NCBI GenBank assembly: GCA_022266195.1
Contig: WHVY01000006.1
Location: 4,216,001-4,280,000 of the forward strand
From: Tetranychus cinnabarinus
Taxonomy: Eukaryota > Arthropoda > Arachnida > Trombidiformes > Tetranychidae
Reading direction: 5' to 3'
DNA length: 64,000 nt
In this document: positions 26,249 to 37,733 of the stretch, in pieces
Layout of the letters: each line of letters starts with the position of its first letter
How positions within the stretch are numbered: the first letter of the stretch is position 1
Made by a program: the position numbers and the translations under genes
The notes under the pieces: generated by a model
Databases searched by the model: none
Seen by the model: the letters and a program-made list of their open reading frames with translations, nothing else
Told to the model about the DNA's origin: nothing

Positions 26249-27470
26249 TGATGAAGATGTTGGCTAAATGTTGGTTAAATTATGTCGTTATAGAAAGGTT
26301 GTTGATGTTTGGTCAAAAAAATAATTTCAGAGATGAAAGTTGAAGATGAAAAATCTTAAAATGATATTTCGTGTTGAAATGAAAAGCTTAATAGTCTAAA
26401 TTATTATACACATGAAAAGATTACATCTGAATAAATCTCACTTTCTTCAACATATTTAACCTCAGAATAAGTCAACTTATTGTTGTTTTAATCATTATTT
26501 CCAGCTGATCTTCATTTTAACAAAACACTCTTAAATATCCACCTTCACCTTCACTCATAATAATATAATAATAATGATAATATAATAATAATACTAATCT
26601 GTCTCTCATCTGGCTCATTAACGATGATGTATTTCCAATGGAGTAAGAAAAGGAATCCGAAGAAAAGTGAAATGAAAAGTTTCTCTTTTTCTAGTTGAAC
26701 CATTTCTGAAATGTCTTCATGTTATTATTATGAGTGTAATCATCATCATAATCACCTTCACTTATTTGATTATATTTTTATGTATTTTTGTCACCATCAT
26801 TGGAAATCTTTTTAAAACCTGTTCCAACATTCATCTGTAAAGCAATGGTAAAATTAGCAGCTTACCTAACAGTTTATCTATTTGTTATACTTGACTGATT
26901 GTTATTAACAATCAACAACTATTTTCAACACATAATCACTTCAGGGTAATCTTATTGATTTAGTAGATCAATTCTCTATTCTATATCCACTTTAAACTTA
27001 ATCATTCCCTTTTCACGATAAATACAAAAGCGAAACAAATTTTATTTGTTTTAGGGCAATGATCTTCTTCATTTTGACTCTTTTTTCACTCCATATAACG
27101 ATCATCATATAATCATCATTATCACCATCACCATTATCATCATCATCATCATCATCAAGTTTACTTTTTCCTCGCTTTTTGTTACACTTAATTTCATGTT
27201 GAAACTCATAGGTCTATGGCGATTCATGTTGATAAAAAATGTACCATTAAGTGAGTTGAAAAAGGTTGAAGAACCAAAACCACAAATATTGTCATTTTTT
27301 ACTCTGCAATTTCAACCTCTTTTTTCTCAGTATTATTATCACAATTTAGCTAGTTTTTTACTGCAATTTATTTCTTGCAATTATCCGTTTAATCTACTTT
27401 AAATCAAGATTGTCTGAGCGTTGGCCTCAAATAACCACATGCACTTCATTTATAAACAATAAACAGCTTT
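26249..27470 (+). repeat. 1.2-kb direct duplicate block, copy 2
   Basis: Same-orientation copy of 12556-13782, only a few percent different by eye. It ends about 430 bp upstream of the ZP gene start, so it sits in that gene's likely promoter or first intron. Flanking bases differ from copy 1 on both sides, giving sharp edges. Confidence 0.9.
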
Positions 27471-27899
27471 ATTACAAATCAAAATTCATCATTTTGTATC
27501 ATCAAGATCAAAATGCTGAAATTTGATAAACATATGAACTTCATTTGTAAGTTACAAGCTTTCAAAAAGTAAAGATTTGCAAGAAATTGAAAATAAACAA
27601 AAACAATGTAAAAAAATGTTACTTCAACTGGTTTCAATTTTGTACTAAACACTGAGATTTAACCTAAAGTTATAATAAAAATGATTGATAAACCAAACTA
27701 CTGAATATATCCAGCATGATGAATAATTATCAGCATTAGTTGATATTCATTATGGATAGAGAGACAAAGTAAAACAAAATGTCATCAGGAGTTGAGCCCT
27801 GCTATCAATTGTTTCCTAATTAGTTTGATGGCTTGTGTAATTAGTTCCTGATTACTGTTTTACCATGTTGTGTCAATCTTTCAGCTTGCCATTTTCATC

Positions 27900-30800
27900 A
27901 TGTTAATCCCTCGACTTGTGCTTATATTGAACTTTACTTTTTCAGGACAATGTCCATCTGGAACAACAGTTTCCTTTGAAAAGATGACCAATGTAAATGT
28001 TCGTGGAGTCAATCTGGTTCCATTATATACAGGACAAGGTGAAACTCCAGTATCTGCCGAGTGTAACAATCGATGTCGAGCTGGTCCCAATTGTCGTGCC
28101 TTTGTGTTAAACTATGAGAAGCACGCTTGCATGGGAATGGGTTACGATTCAAATTCACGAAGCACATCAATCATTGCAACCTCTGAGCGAACCTCTTTAT
28201 TTGAAAAGATTTGCCTCTCCGTGCCAACATGTGAGAAAGCTTGGACCTTTGAACGTGTAATTGGACGCCAAATACTAGGCTATGATAATCGTGTTTTAAC
28301 CGCAATAGCCAGTCGTCTCAAGTGTCAAGAGATTTGTCTCAAGGAAAGGTCATTTGTCTGTCGCAGTGGAGAGTATGATTATTTGACTCAAGAGTGTCGA
28401 TTAAGTTCAGAGGATAGACGAACCCAGCCAACTCATTACACGGTTGCTCCACCATCGGTTGATTATTTTGAAAATGAGTGTTCACCTTTGCCTTTGGTTA
28501 AGGAGGATGAATCTGGTCTTCCTGGTATTCCTAACGCTCCATCTGAATGTGGTTACCAGCGATTTGAAAATCTTGAACTTAACAGACCTGACCTTATGAA
28601 ATCAGGTAAATTGTTTATCCTTCATCTTAATTCATCAACCTTTTTTTCCGTCTGCAACGTCTTCTAATATTTTAAATAACAATTAAGAGTGGTGAGAAGA
28701 GTATCAATATAATGTAATAATAATAATCATTATGTAAAGCAAAATTAACCGGAAAATATCATTAGCTGATGTTTATTGACAAGGATATTGATATTTTATG
28801 ATTATTTACTAGCATCTACTTTACCTTTTAACTATCATTATCGGCATAGCCAACATTAATTTAATTCACATCAGAACATGTTGGTACATTGAGTGGGTCA
28901 CATACAAGTAATGCATGTGATTTAGTTCAGCTTTCAACAAAATTCAATCAGTCAAAAGTATAATATAGTAGTTTGTAAAAATGTTTCAAATCAGACATTT
29001 CACACACAATTTTCAGTAACATCATTATTAGAAGTAAAAATTTACATTTAAGGTAGACAGACTATACTTGATATAATTTTAAGATCATTATTTTGAAATA
29101 ATATCAAATGAACATGATTGAATCACGAATTTCAATGTTAGCAACTGAGCCTAAAATTACTAATTATTACATTAAATTTTACCTACCATTAAATTGGCTG
29201 ATTATGAACTAAAATTTAATCGATCATCTTTCTAATCAACAGCATTCAGTGAAGAGCAATGTAAAACTCTGTGTGAAGCTACAAGAGCGTTTGTTTGTCG
29301 CTCATTTGCGTTCAAAGCGGCCTCATCATTGTGTTGGCTGAACTCGGATGATTCCTACAGTAGTGGTGGTAAAGATTCATTGGTGGCTTCACCTGGAGTG
29401 GTTTATTTTGAAAGAGCAAACTGTTTGAATCGTAAGTTGATATAGCCTTTTGTATCATTGAGCCAGTTGCTGATCCATTTTTCAACTTTACATTGAAATT
29501 TTCATAAACAGTTAAGCTTGATTGTACGCCTGAAGAAATGAGGATTTCATTGAACACTTTTGAACCATTTGTGGGTAAAATTTATGCTAAAGATGATCCA
29601 TTGGCCTGTGAATCGTTTGGAACCAGGCAAAGGTCTACATCGCTCAGTTTACCTTTAAGAACCTCTGCCAAATGTGGAGTTCGTGAAGAGGTATGATTCA
29701 TTCCATCAACAAATTTGCACAATTAATCTAATTGTTTTTTCTTTATTGCGTTCCACTGATCCACAGAATGATGGTAAATATTCAACTGTTGTTATTATTC
29801 AATATCATCCAGTAATCCAGCGTAAAGGTGACCGAGTGGTTCGATTAGTATGTAACTTTGAAGCTCCAACTAAACTGGTTACCAATTCTTATAGAGTGAT
29901 CCCTGCGTAAGTTGTCATTCCTGATTCCACTAAAACAATTTTAAAATTAGTTTACAGACTTCCGTTTTTTTCGTACACTACTCATTAGACTAGTAATTTA
30001 CATTTTATAATTATACCTAAAGACATTAAAAACACAATTTACCAGCTAATGTGTCTGAAATGTCTCTCTGGGCTGAGAAATTCAACTAAAATCCATTTGC
30101 TTGGAAATGGATTTGGAATCTAATGTCTAAATTAATTTCATGATAACATGAGAGGATTTTAATTTCTCTCTTACTTGATTTGAAATGTTTTATGTTGAAA
30201 TTCAATTTATGGCGTTTCTTTTTTTCTCTCTCCTTCCAATAGACTTGATGTGGCTGGAACTGCTGTTGTTAATGCAACCGCACCAACACCAAACATTAAA
30301 CTTCGTATCACGGATAAAGATGGTATTGACGTTGTTGGAGCTAGACTTGGCGAAGAGTTGTACCTGCGAATTGATATGGAAAATGATTCAGTGTTTGATA
30401 TATTTGCTCGTGAATTGATTGCTCGCAGTGGGAATGCTGAAGAGGCTATAACTCTCATTGACAGTAACGGGTTAGTTAGACGAGTTAATCACAGCTCAAT
30501 CTATTATATAAATTGCACAGTTTTTATGATACCCATAAACAAAGCAATAAAAAAAACTTGAGCAACTTAAAAATACATCATCATGAATGTTAACATCAGA
30601 CTAAAACACTGATATTAATACTAATAGTTATTACATATACTAAAGGCATGACTCTGTGTTTAAATTTTACCTAATATCATCGTGATACAAAATTTAAGTT
30701 GCTTTTTCTTATTGCTGGGTCATACAATAAACACCTTGTATAATTTGCACATTTGTGTGTGAGAAAGATAGAGATGTAAAGAGATGTAATAGTGGTAGCA

Positions 30801-32547
30801 AAACTTGATCTAATGAAATGTAATGAATGGCGAAGAGACAAGTGACCATCACCCAATCCATTATATTAACACCTTATGTTTTGAAAATGTTACTTCCTCA
30901 ATTGGAATTGAATTATTTCAGGAAAGTGTCTGAGGAACGAGAAAAATACTGGGTTGATATAAAAGCTTCAACTTGCAAATTAACCCAGTGTGATGACTGT
31001 TCCTCAACCATTGATCTTGTCCATTAACAAGTTAATTTGATTTCTTCTTTTTCTTTCTCCATTCAGTTCATTTTCTTCTTTTCTTTCTTTTCATCTTGTT
31101 TGTCTTTTCTCCGTCTCTTTTCATAACCATTATTGACCATGACACATAACCATTTGTTTTTGTTTCACCTTTCCTCTTTCATCCATTAAGATGTCCTACG
31201 GATACAGCTATATTTCCTAATATGGAAAGGGTTCCTGGAAGTAAATCATTGCAGGGAAAATTTGATGCATTCAAGTTTGCAGATGATGAAATTGTCCGTT
31301 TCCAGGTTAATGTACACTTTTGTTTACAAAAATGTCCACAGCCAACTTGTTACGATGCATCGTCCAGTGAAGATGTAGTATCACCTGAAAACAACGCTGA
31401 CCAACCTCCATCCTATTCAACTCGTGCTCGAAGGCGAAGAGAAACTGTTGATAGATATAATAACAATGAGCCAAGAAAAGGTATCAATTCAAAAGATGAT
31501 TCAGCTCCTCTACCAGATTATCCATTACACCGAGAATTAAAGGTTCAAGGATTAGCCTCATCCAATTCAAAGCAAAATAACGGATTTTCCAAAAAAGGTT
31601 AGTTTCAAATCCAATCAGTCTTTTTCCTGGTAAACTCTTAAAAAATAAATTAAATATCACACTTGCTTCAATATATGAATTAATTTTCCTACCCAAATAG
31701 CTAATGAAACGTTAAAACCTTATGACAACATTTTAGCTACAAGACCAATGATTCAAATTTAATCTCACCTATTAGTCAGAATAAAAAGAGAAAAATTGTC
31801 CTATTTCATTTGATTGTAATTAATGATTCTATTAGTGAGTAACAATGAGCATCATTGAATGAGGGTAACACCTGTGAATGATATAGAAAAGGTAATAAAA
31901 AAGCAAAAAGTTCGCCGAAACCCGGGATTGAACCAGGGACCTTTAGATCTTCAGTCTAACGCTCTCCCAACTGAGCTATTTCGGCACATATGAGTAAAGT
32001 CTGTAAATAAATTACGTAATTCAATTACAATTGTTTATAAGAATCAAGTGTTTGATATTTAGATTGTTATCAACTGATTGTTGGTTATTATTTACTGTGT
32101 ATTTTTCACTGCATCAGCTAAATTATTGAGTTAGGAAATGTGAATGGGAAAATTTTGATTGAACTCAGGAAATGTTGAGATTGTTAAAAGTGTTTATTTA
32201 CCTTAAATTGATTATCTCGTAATGTTGTTGCTGCTACCACTGGATTTGCCTTTATAAAAAGGTTGATTAACTCAGTTTTTTGTATTGATTTTGTTTTCTA
32301 ATTATATCTTTCTTCTTTGTTATTTCCAGTTCCAGATAGTTCATCACTATTTTGTACTTCAAAGACTACTTTAATGGCCTCTTTGGTAGCTTCAATGATC
32401 TTTCAAGCTTCATTATTGGCTCTTTGCTGTTCTTGCATATTTTTTTATCGTTTCAAGGGACCCTCAATTGATCGTAATTCAGCTGATTGTGACCCATGTA
32501 AAAATTACTCTCGAGATCTTTGGTCATCATTTAGTTCCATTGAGTAA
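27900..32547 (+). CDS. PAN/Apple + zona pellucida (ZP) transmembrane protein
   Basis: Seven exons joined in phase: 27900-28605, 29243-29431, 29512-29690, 29767-29906, 30243-30470, 31191-31597, 32330-32547; 688 aa from the ATG at 27900. That ATG begins a plausible signal peptide (MLIPRLVLILNFTFS). A strong acceptor at 27944-27945 (tactttttcag) would instead make this an internal exon with the start further upstream. Three Cys-rich PAN modules occupy about 18-105, 110-200 and 215-298. A ZP domain runs about 301-535 (ZP-C includes CPTDTAIFP near 482). A polybasic furin-type site RARRRR lies at 559-564, then a membrane segment at about 630-656 and a short tail. The order matches apical extracellular-matrix proteins of the NompA/neyo/trynity class that shape arthropod cuticle and sensory organs. 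Which paralogue it is cannot be told here. Confidence 0.88.
31897..31909 (-). terminator. Pol III terminator of the tRNA-Phe gene
   Basis: On the minus strand, T5 (31905-31909) begins 3 bp after the tRNA 3' end and T6 (31897-31902) follows a few bases on. These are standard RNA polymerase III stop signals. Confidence 0.8.
31913..31985 (-). tRNA. tRNA-Phe (anticodon GAA)
   Basis: 73-nt cloverleaf on the minus strand. The acceptor stem pairs gccgaaa with tttcggc, the D arm is agctcagttgggagagc, the anticodon loop is ctGAAga on a ttaga/tctaa stem, and the T arm is ccctggttcaatcccggg. The internal promoter boxes (tagctcagttgg, ggttcaatccc) are intact and a T-run terminator follows. No intron. 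It lies antisense within the last intron of the ZP gene. The template base after the acceptor stem gives a G discriminator (position 73), where A is usual for tRNA-Phe. Confidence 0.95.
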
Positions 32548-34168
32548 TACGTGTCTATTGCAATCAAAGACTCAAAGGATTGTCCAACTGTTTTATTCAT
32601 CCATATATTTTACGGCAAACATCGTATTGATTGATTGAGACGATTACACTTCATGTTCACAGCCAGGCAATCTAAATTGAAGGAGGCAAAAAAGAGAACA
32701 ATTAGTTTCATTCTTGAATACAATTATTCATCGTTATCATTACCAATTATCATTAAGCTGCAAATGATCTAAAGTGTAAAATTTTATTCAATTGTTTTTC
32801 AAGAAATTCAATATTTCTTTGTGATTGAAGACGGAAAGCTTGTAAAACAGCATTAATTGTATGATTTTAAAGTCAATTGGTCAAGCGATGCAACTTTGAA
32901 AGCAAAGAGAGCAATGTAAATTAAGTTAATCTTCATCTGTAATTATGATCCATCTATTCATTTGGATAATAATTTAACCTGCCATTCTTTGGTATTTTGC
33001 TACTTTCAGAGTAGCAATTGACAATCATATTTTAATTTTGTTTTTTTATCATTTACTTTTACGAGATGAAATTTCCTTTGTCTTCCAACTCTCAATTTAT
33101 CACTTAAATTGCTGTGGTTAACCAATTGGGTTTAGTTCATTTAATGTTGAAACAAATGAATGTTATCCATCAAATATTAGTCTTACAATAATTCGAAAGC
33201 TATCTTGATCTTGAGTTTATTTTAATATATTTATGGATATTTGTAGATATAATATGTTATTAAATTATATTTGAGCTTGAGATAACTATTGAATTATGGA
33301 GCAATATTGATGAAAATTAAAAATTAATAAAGATTGATGCACAATCTAATCAAACGACATATAATATTTAACTTAACAATGTAATAGATATTTTAAATAT
33401 TGTAATTAATTGTTTCAAATTTGATTGAAAAAAATATAAACCAGTATAAAATACTATCCTCTATTGACTGATTTATAACCTCAGTTTACCAGAAAATACT
33501 CAGAATTGATTGATAATGTTTTAAAAATTCAATAAATTTGTACAGATTACGGTATAATCAATTAAACAAATCAAATTTATTTATCTTATTCAATCATTGA
33601 CCTTATTGAAACCTTTGATTAAGATTGATGGATTAACTTGTAGACCGTTAAAATTAGAGTCAGAGTAAAATCAATTGATCATAAGCAATTGTATTGAAAC
33701 TCAATGATCAAGTGACCATCATTCGCTAGAAAATTGAAAGTTTACTAATTAACAGAAAATCTTAATCATTTGATTATTTATGTACCACTTTTGACCTGGA
33801 TTAACAGGGCAATGAACAGTTAAATCACTAATAATCAATGATCATTTCAATCTGGTTATCTTTGAGTAACACCAACACGGAGATGGATAACATCCAACTG
33901 GTTTTAACTGTTTATGCTCAATGTAAATGGCCTCAAAATGGGCTCAAATGGCCCCAATTTTGTCAACCTTTATCTCCTTCTCTCTCTCTAATTATCTCTC
34001 TTCTTCTTCTTCTTCATCTCTTCACATAATTCTTATTCATTTAATACTGGTTTGTTTGTTGCTCTTTACACAACTGTGACCTTTAAAATTGAGTTTCAAT
34101 TTTTCGTCAACATCGATAATCACCTTTTGTTAACATTTAATTTATTAATTGTGTCAAAATTGAAACTA
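32548..34168 (+). other. Intergenic, ZP gene 3' flank / carboxypeptidase 5' flank
   Basis: AT-rich with no recognised exon. A pyrimidine-rich tract (ctccttctctctctc and cttcttcttcttc) lies at about 33970-34022, roughly 150 bp before the carboxypeptidase start, and could be part of its promoter. Confidence 0.5.
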
Positions 34169-36121
34169 ATGCTAAATAAAATGCTATGTCTAACTCTAGT
34201 TTACTACCTGACTGTTTTACCATTCATCTTTCAATTGAATCTAGTCAATTGTGATGTTTATAATCAACACAAATCATTTGTTAACCATCGATTATATTCA
34301 GTTGATGTTAAAGGTGATAACACTGTCAGCTCGTTGTTTAATGATCTTCGTGAAACCGTTGATCTCGATATATGGAGTGAACCTTCACCCTTCAACAGCA
34401 AATTAACTTTTCGTGTTGATCCAAGATATCATAAAAGAGTTGATAGTTTTCTCAATTCAACCAATTTAAAGTATCATGTGGTCACAAATGATTTACAGAA
34501 ATGGATTGAACGGGAACGTCTTGAAAACAATATGGATTTGAAGAATGCCTATTCACCCGGACGATTTCATTCAGCTGAGTTCCGTTTAGACTATTACCAT
34601 ACCTATGAAGAGGTAAATAAATACAAATTAAAAAACTTTGAACTAATTATTTAACATAAAAAAGGTAAAAAGTTACTAATAAGGTTAGTGATCTAATGTC
34701 ACTATCTAATTTACTTGCCTTGATAATTTAATACTCTTTTAGATCAACGATTACATGAGCTATTTGCAAACTAAATATCCTGATATGGTAGAGGTAATTA
34801 ATTTTGGTGAAACCTATGAATTCCATAAGATTAATGGACTTAAGGTAAGAACAAATGTTATACGGAATCCTTTTAATGTTAACCCTATTGATAGTTTATC
34901 AATGGGTAGATCCATGATTGGATAGTTGTCCAATTTATCCTAATTAAAGTATCAAAATAAATGTCAGCTCTGTTGAAATTGTTGTTGAAGTGGGTGCAAC
35001 ACCTGAAATAAAAAACAGACGGTAATTAGTATGGTGATATATGTTTGTTTTTATCAATTACCTGATTGAATAGATTGGCAAAAAATCAAACGACACAAAA
35101 CCAGCAATTTGGATTGATGCTGGAATTCATGCGAGAGAATGGATCGCACCGGCTACAGCAGTGTATATGATGTACAAATTAACGGAGAAACATGAGGCTG
35201 AACCCATTATTGGACAATTGGTGGAAAAGTTTGATTGGTATATCATTCCGATCGTTAATCCAGACGGTTATATGTACACTTGGTGGTCCAACAGATTATG
35301 GAGGAAGAACAGAGCTCTTCCAAAAGCTGTTCCAATTCGATATCCATGGAATCTGTTTGAAGAATGTATTGGTGAGCATTAACAATTAGTATTTAACAAG
35401 TTGAGATGATTAAGAAATAAGAATTGCTTGAACAAGATGTAATTGGACAAATGATGTAACTCTAAGATTTAACTTATCTTCTGTGCTATTCGCTTAGGTA
35501 CTGACCCTAATCGCAACTTTGACATTGATTTTGGAGGCTACTCTACAAGTCCAAATCCGTGTTCAGAGATGTTTAAAGGAGATAAAGCATTCAGTGAAAA
35601 GGAGAGTCAAGCCGTCAGAGATGGAGTTCAGAGTAAGTGTGTGACTACCGATCACTGATTAATCCAATAAAATATATTGAAAATATTCAGTCTCTTGATG
35701 GTTAATCTCTTTCTCATATTCTTATTCTTTCTAATCTAAAGAATTGGGAAAATCTTTAAAAGTCTTTCTCACATTACATTCATACTCTCAACTTTGGATG
35801 ATCCCTCATGCATTCACAACTCAACATTCTCCACATCATGAGGAATTGTATGAGATTTTAAAAAATGTTTCTGCTTCAGTTAAACAAGTACATGGGGAAA
35901 CTTACCGCTTTGGACCTATGGCAACAACAATCTATCCATGCTCAGGATCATCGCCAGATTGGGTATACTCAAGAGTAGGAATTAAATACAGCTTTATAGT
36001 GGAGCTTCGAGACAAGGGTGAACATGGATTCATTTTGCCCCGAGATTACATCTTACCAACAGCAGAGGAAACCTGGGAAGGTGTTAAAACACTTGTTGAT
36101 CTAATAAAATTGGATGAATAA
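34169..36121 (+). CDS. Secreted zinc carboxypeptidase, M14A procarboxypeptidase
   Basis: Five exons in phase: 34169-34612, 34743-34844, 35074-35371, 35498-35632, 35742-36121; 452 aa. The ATG at 34169 (or 34181) starts a hydrophobic signal peptide (LTLVYYLTVLPFIF). It is followed by an activation propeptide of about 90 residues and the catalytic domain from about 130. Zinc ligands are His201 and Glu204 (HAREW) and His339 (LHSYSQ). Substrate-binding Arg is in RLWRKNR, Asn286-Arg287 in PNRNFD, catalytic Tyr391 in IYPCSG and general-base Glu414 in VELRDKG. All catalytic residues are present, so an active digestive or secreted exopeptidase removing C-terminal residues is expected. The position equal to CPA Ile255 / CPB Asp255 is Pro398, so A or B specificity cannot be assigned. 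A poly(A) signal AATAAA lies at 36156-36161, 35 bp past the stop. Confidence 0.93.
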
Positions 36122-36434
36122 TATCCAACTTGTCATTAATTTATAAGTTTTGCCAAATAAAAAAAATATTTATACGCAAAAAATAGAAAAAAAATTCACA
36201 CAAAACATAATCTAAATAAACGAAAAGGTTTTCAAATGTCACGATAAGAATTGATTTGGAAATGTCCAATAATTCCCTTTTTAGACACAATCAGATAAAA
36301 AGCCGTTGAACAATACATGATTAGCTAAACAAAAATAAGATTATGAATTATCTTCTGGTTAACACTAGTTAAAGGTTAAAAATGTTGGTTAGAGATTTTT
36401 TGAATTTTTCAAGAGAGATAAGACAAATAATTAG

Positions 36435-36478
36435 CCAATCAGAAAGCTAGGGTTACATCACGTTGTCTTGGTATAAAA
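36435..36478 (+). promoter_or_regulatory. H2A.X core promoter: CCAAT box and TATA box
   Basis: A ccaat motif in tagccaatcag at 36435-36439 and a tataaaa at 36472-36478 are spaced about 33 bp apart and lie about 105 bp before the H2A.X ATG. This arrangement is typical of histone promoters. Confidence 0.7.
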
Positions 36479-36583
36479 TGAAATTGTTAACCGTTTGTTT
36501 CTTCATTTTTAAATAATTGTTTGTTTGATCAACATAAATTGATTTTGTTTTTTGTTCCACTCTTTGTTTTAAAAATTGTTAAA

Positions 36584-37012
36584 ATGTCTGGTCGAGGTGG
36601 AAAAGGTGCCAAATCTTCTTTAACATCATCTCAAACTAAACATTCAAGATCATCTAAAGCTGGTCTTCAATTCCCGGTTGGACGTATCCATCGTCTGCTA
36701 AAGAAAGGGAATTACAGTGAAAGAGTTGGTAATGGAGCCGCCGTCTATTTAACTGCCGTATTGGAATATTTGACTGCTGAAATCGTTGAATTGGCTGGTA
36801 ATGCTGCTTCCGATAACAAGAAATTACGTATTATACCGAGACATGTTCAACTTGCCATTCGAAATGACGAGGAGTTGAATAGGTTGCTTGCTGGTGTTAC
36901 CATAGCTCAAGGTGGTGTTATCCCCAACATTCACGCTGTACTGTTACCCAAAGCCAATAAAGGAAACAGTTCATCTCAATCGACTCTTCCAATGGCATCA
37001 CAGGAAGTCTAA
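36584..37012 (+). CDS. H2AX: Histone H2A.X variant
   Basis: Intronless 142-aa CDS starting MSGRGGKGAK. The histone fold is intact: LQFPVGRIHRLLKKGNY, LEYLTAEIVELAGNAA (the LEYLTAE form seen in H2A.X), IIPRHVQLAIRNDEELNRLL with the acidic patch, and VTIAQGGVIPNIHAVLLPK. The C-terminus is an extended Ser/Gln tail ending SQEV, matching the SQ-[E/D]-hydrophobic motif phosphorylated by ATM/ATR-type kinases at DNA breaks. The last residue is Val rather than the more common Tyr, Phe or Leu. There is no histone 3' stem-loop after the stop; instead AATAAA is at 37210-37215, so the mRNA is probably polyadenylated and replication-independent. A CCAAT+TATA promoter precedes it. No other histone genes lie nearby. 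Confidence 0.95.
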   Translation: MSGRGGKGAKSSLTSSQTKHSRSSKAGLQFPVGRIHRLLKKGNYSERVGNGAAVYLTAVLEYLTAEIVELAGNAASDNKKLRIIPRHVQLAIRNDEELNRLLAGVTIAQGGVIPNIHAVLLPKANKGNSSSQSTLPMASQEV

Positions 37013-37733
37013 TTCAGAATGATGTAATCAAGTTGTTACTTAAAACATAATTCTTATTCGAACCTGTTATAGCGTGTTTGTTTTTAATATTGAATTAATA
37101 TGTGAATTGGTGTTCATTCATATTTTAAAGTCCAAAAAATTATTTTCTCTCGTGAATTTTTTAATGACAGTTAAACTACAATTTGATGTATTGTGAAGCT
37201 TTCAGTATGAATAAAATAGTACATCAATATTTATTATGTATAAAAAAGATGTTTTCAAAAGTTCTTGCAAGCTTAATCTCAAATTCCTTCTGATAATGTT
37301 TCATCTGTATGAAGTTTCGGTTCAATTTGTGGTTAGAGTTGAGCTATTATTGGTACTTGAGAAATAGAACCTGAGCTTCATCAAAACTTCTAGAGCTGCT
37401 TAAAGTTGATTGACTCGGTAGTTAATTAAATCTCGGTAAATCAGTGACTTTAACCCGTTCTTTAGCACAGGAAACAAAAAATCAATAGAGAGCTTCATAA
37501 AGAACCTGTTACCATGGTAATGATGATGGTCTCTTCTGCTCAAGTTTGCTCACTCAATGTTAGCTTGAATCTCTTCTGAAAGCTTCTGTCTTTTGGTCTT
37601 TACTTCATCTCTAATTTTTGTTGCTTTGATTTTGATTGTGTTTTCAATCCACTAACTAATGTTAAAATGATTTGATTATATTGAAATCAAGTTTTACATC
37701 TAATTGTAATTGGATGGTTTTGTGAGAATCAAA
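37013..37733 (+). other. Intergenic, H2A.X 3' UTR / FEZ 5' flank
   Basis: Contains the H2A.X poly(A) signal (37210-37215) and the presumed FEZ promoter. No additional gene seen. Confidence 0.5.

Larger units (their letters stand above)
24755..27899. other. Intergenic between divergent genes; holds duplicate copy 2
   Basis: Divergent interval between the secreted low-complexity gene (minus) and the ZP gene (plus). It contains an ATT/ATC microsatellite at 25191-25247 and the second copy of the duplicated block (26249-27470). An upstream exon of the ZP gene could lie here. No other coding sequence recognised. Confidence 0.5.

Noticed and set aside
30827..31027. 66-codon frame in the ZP gene intron as an extra exon
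   Set aside because: The flanking exons join in phase without it and give an unbroken ZP-C domain.
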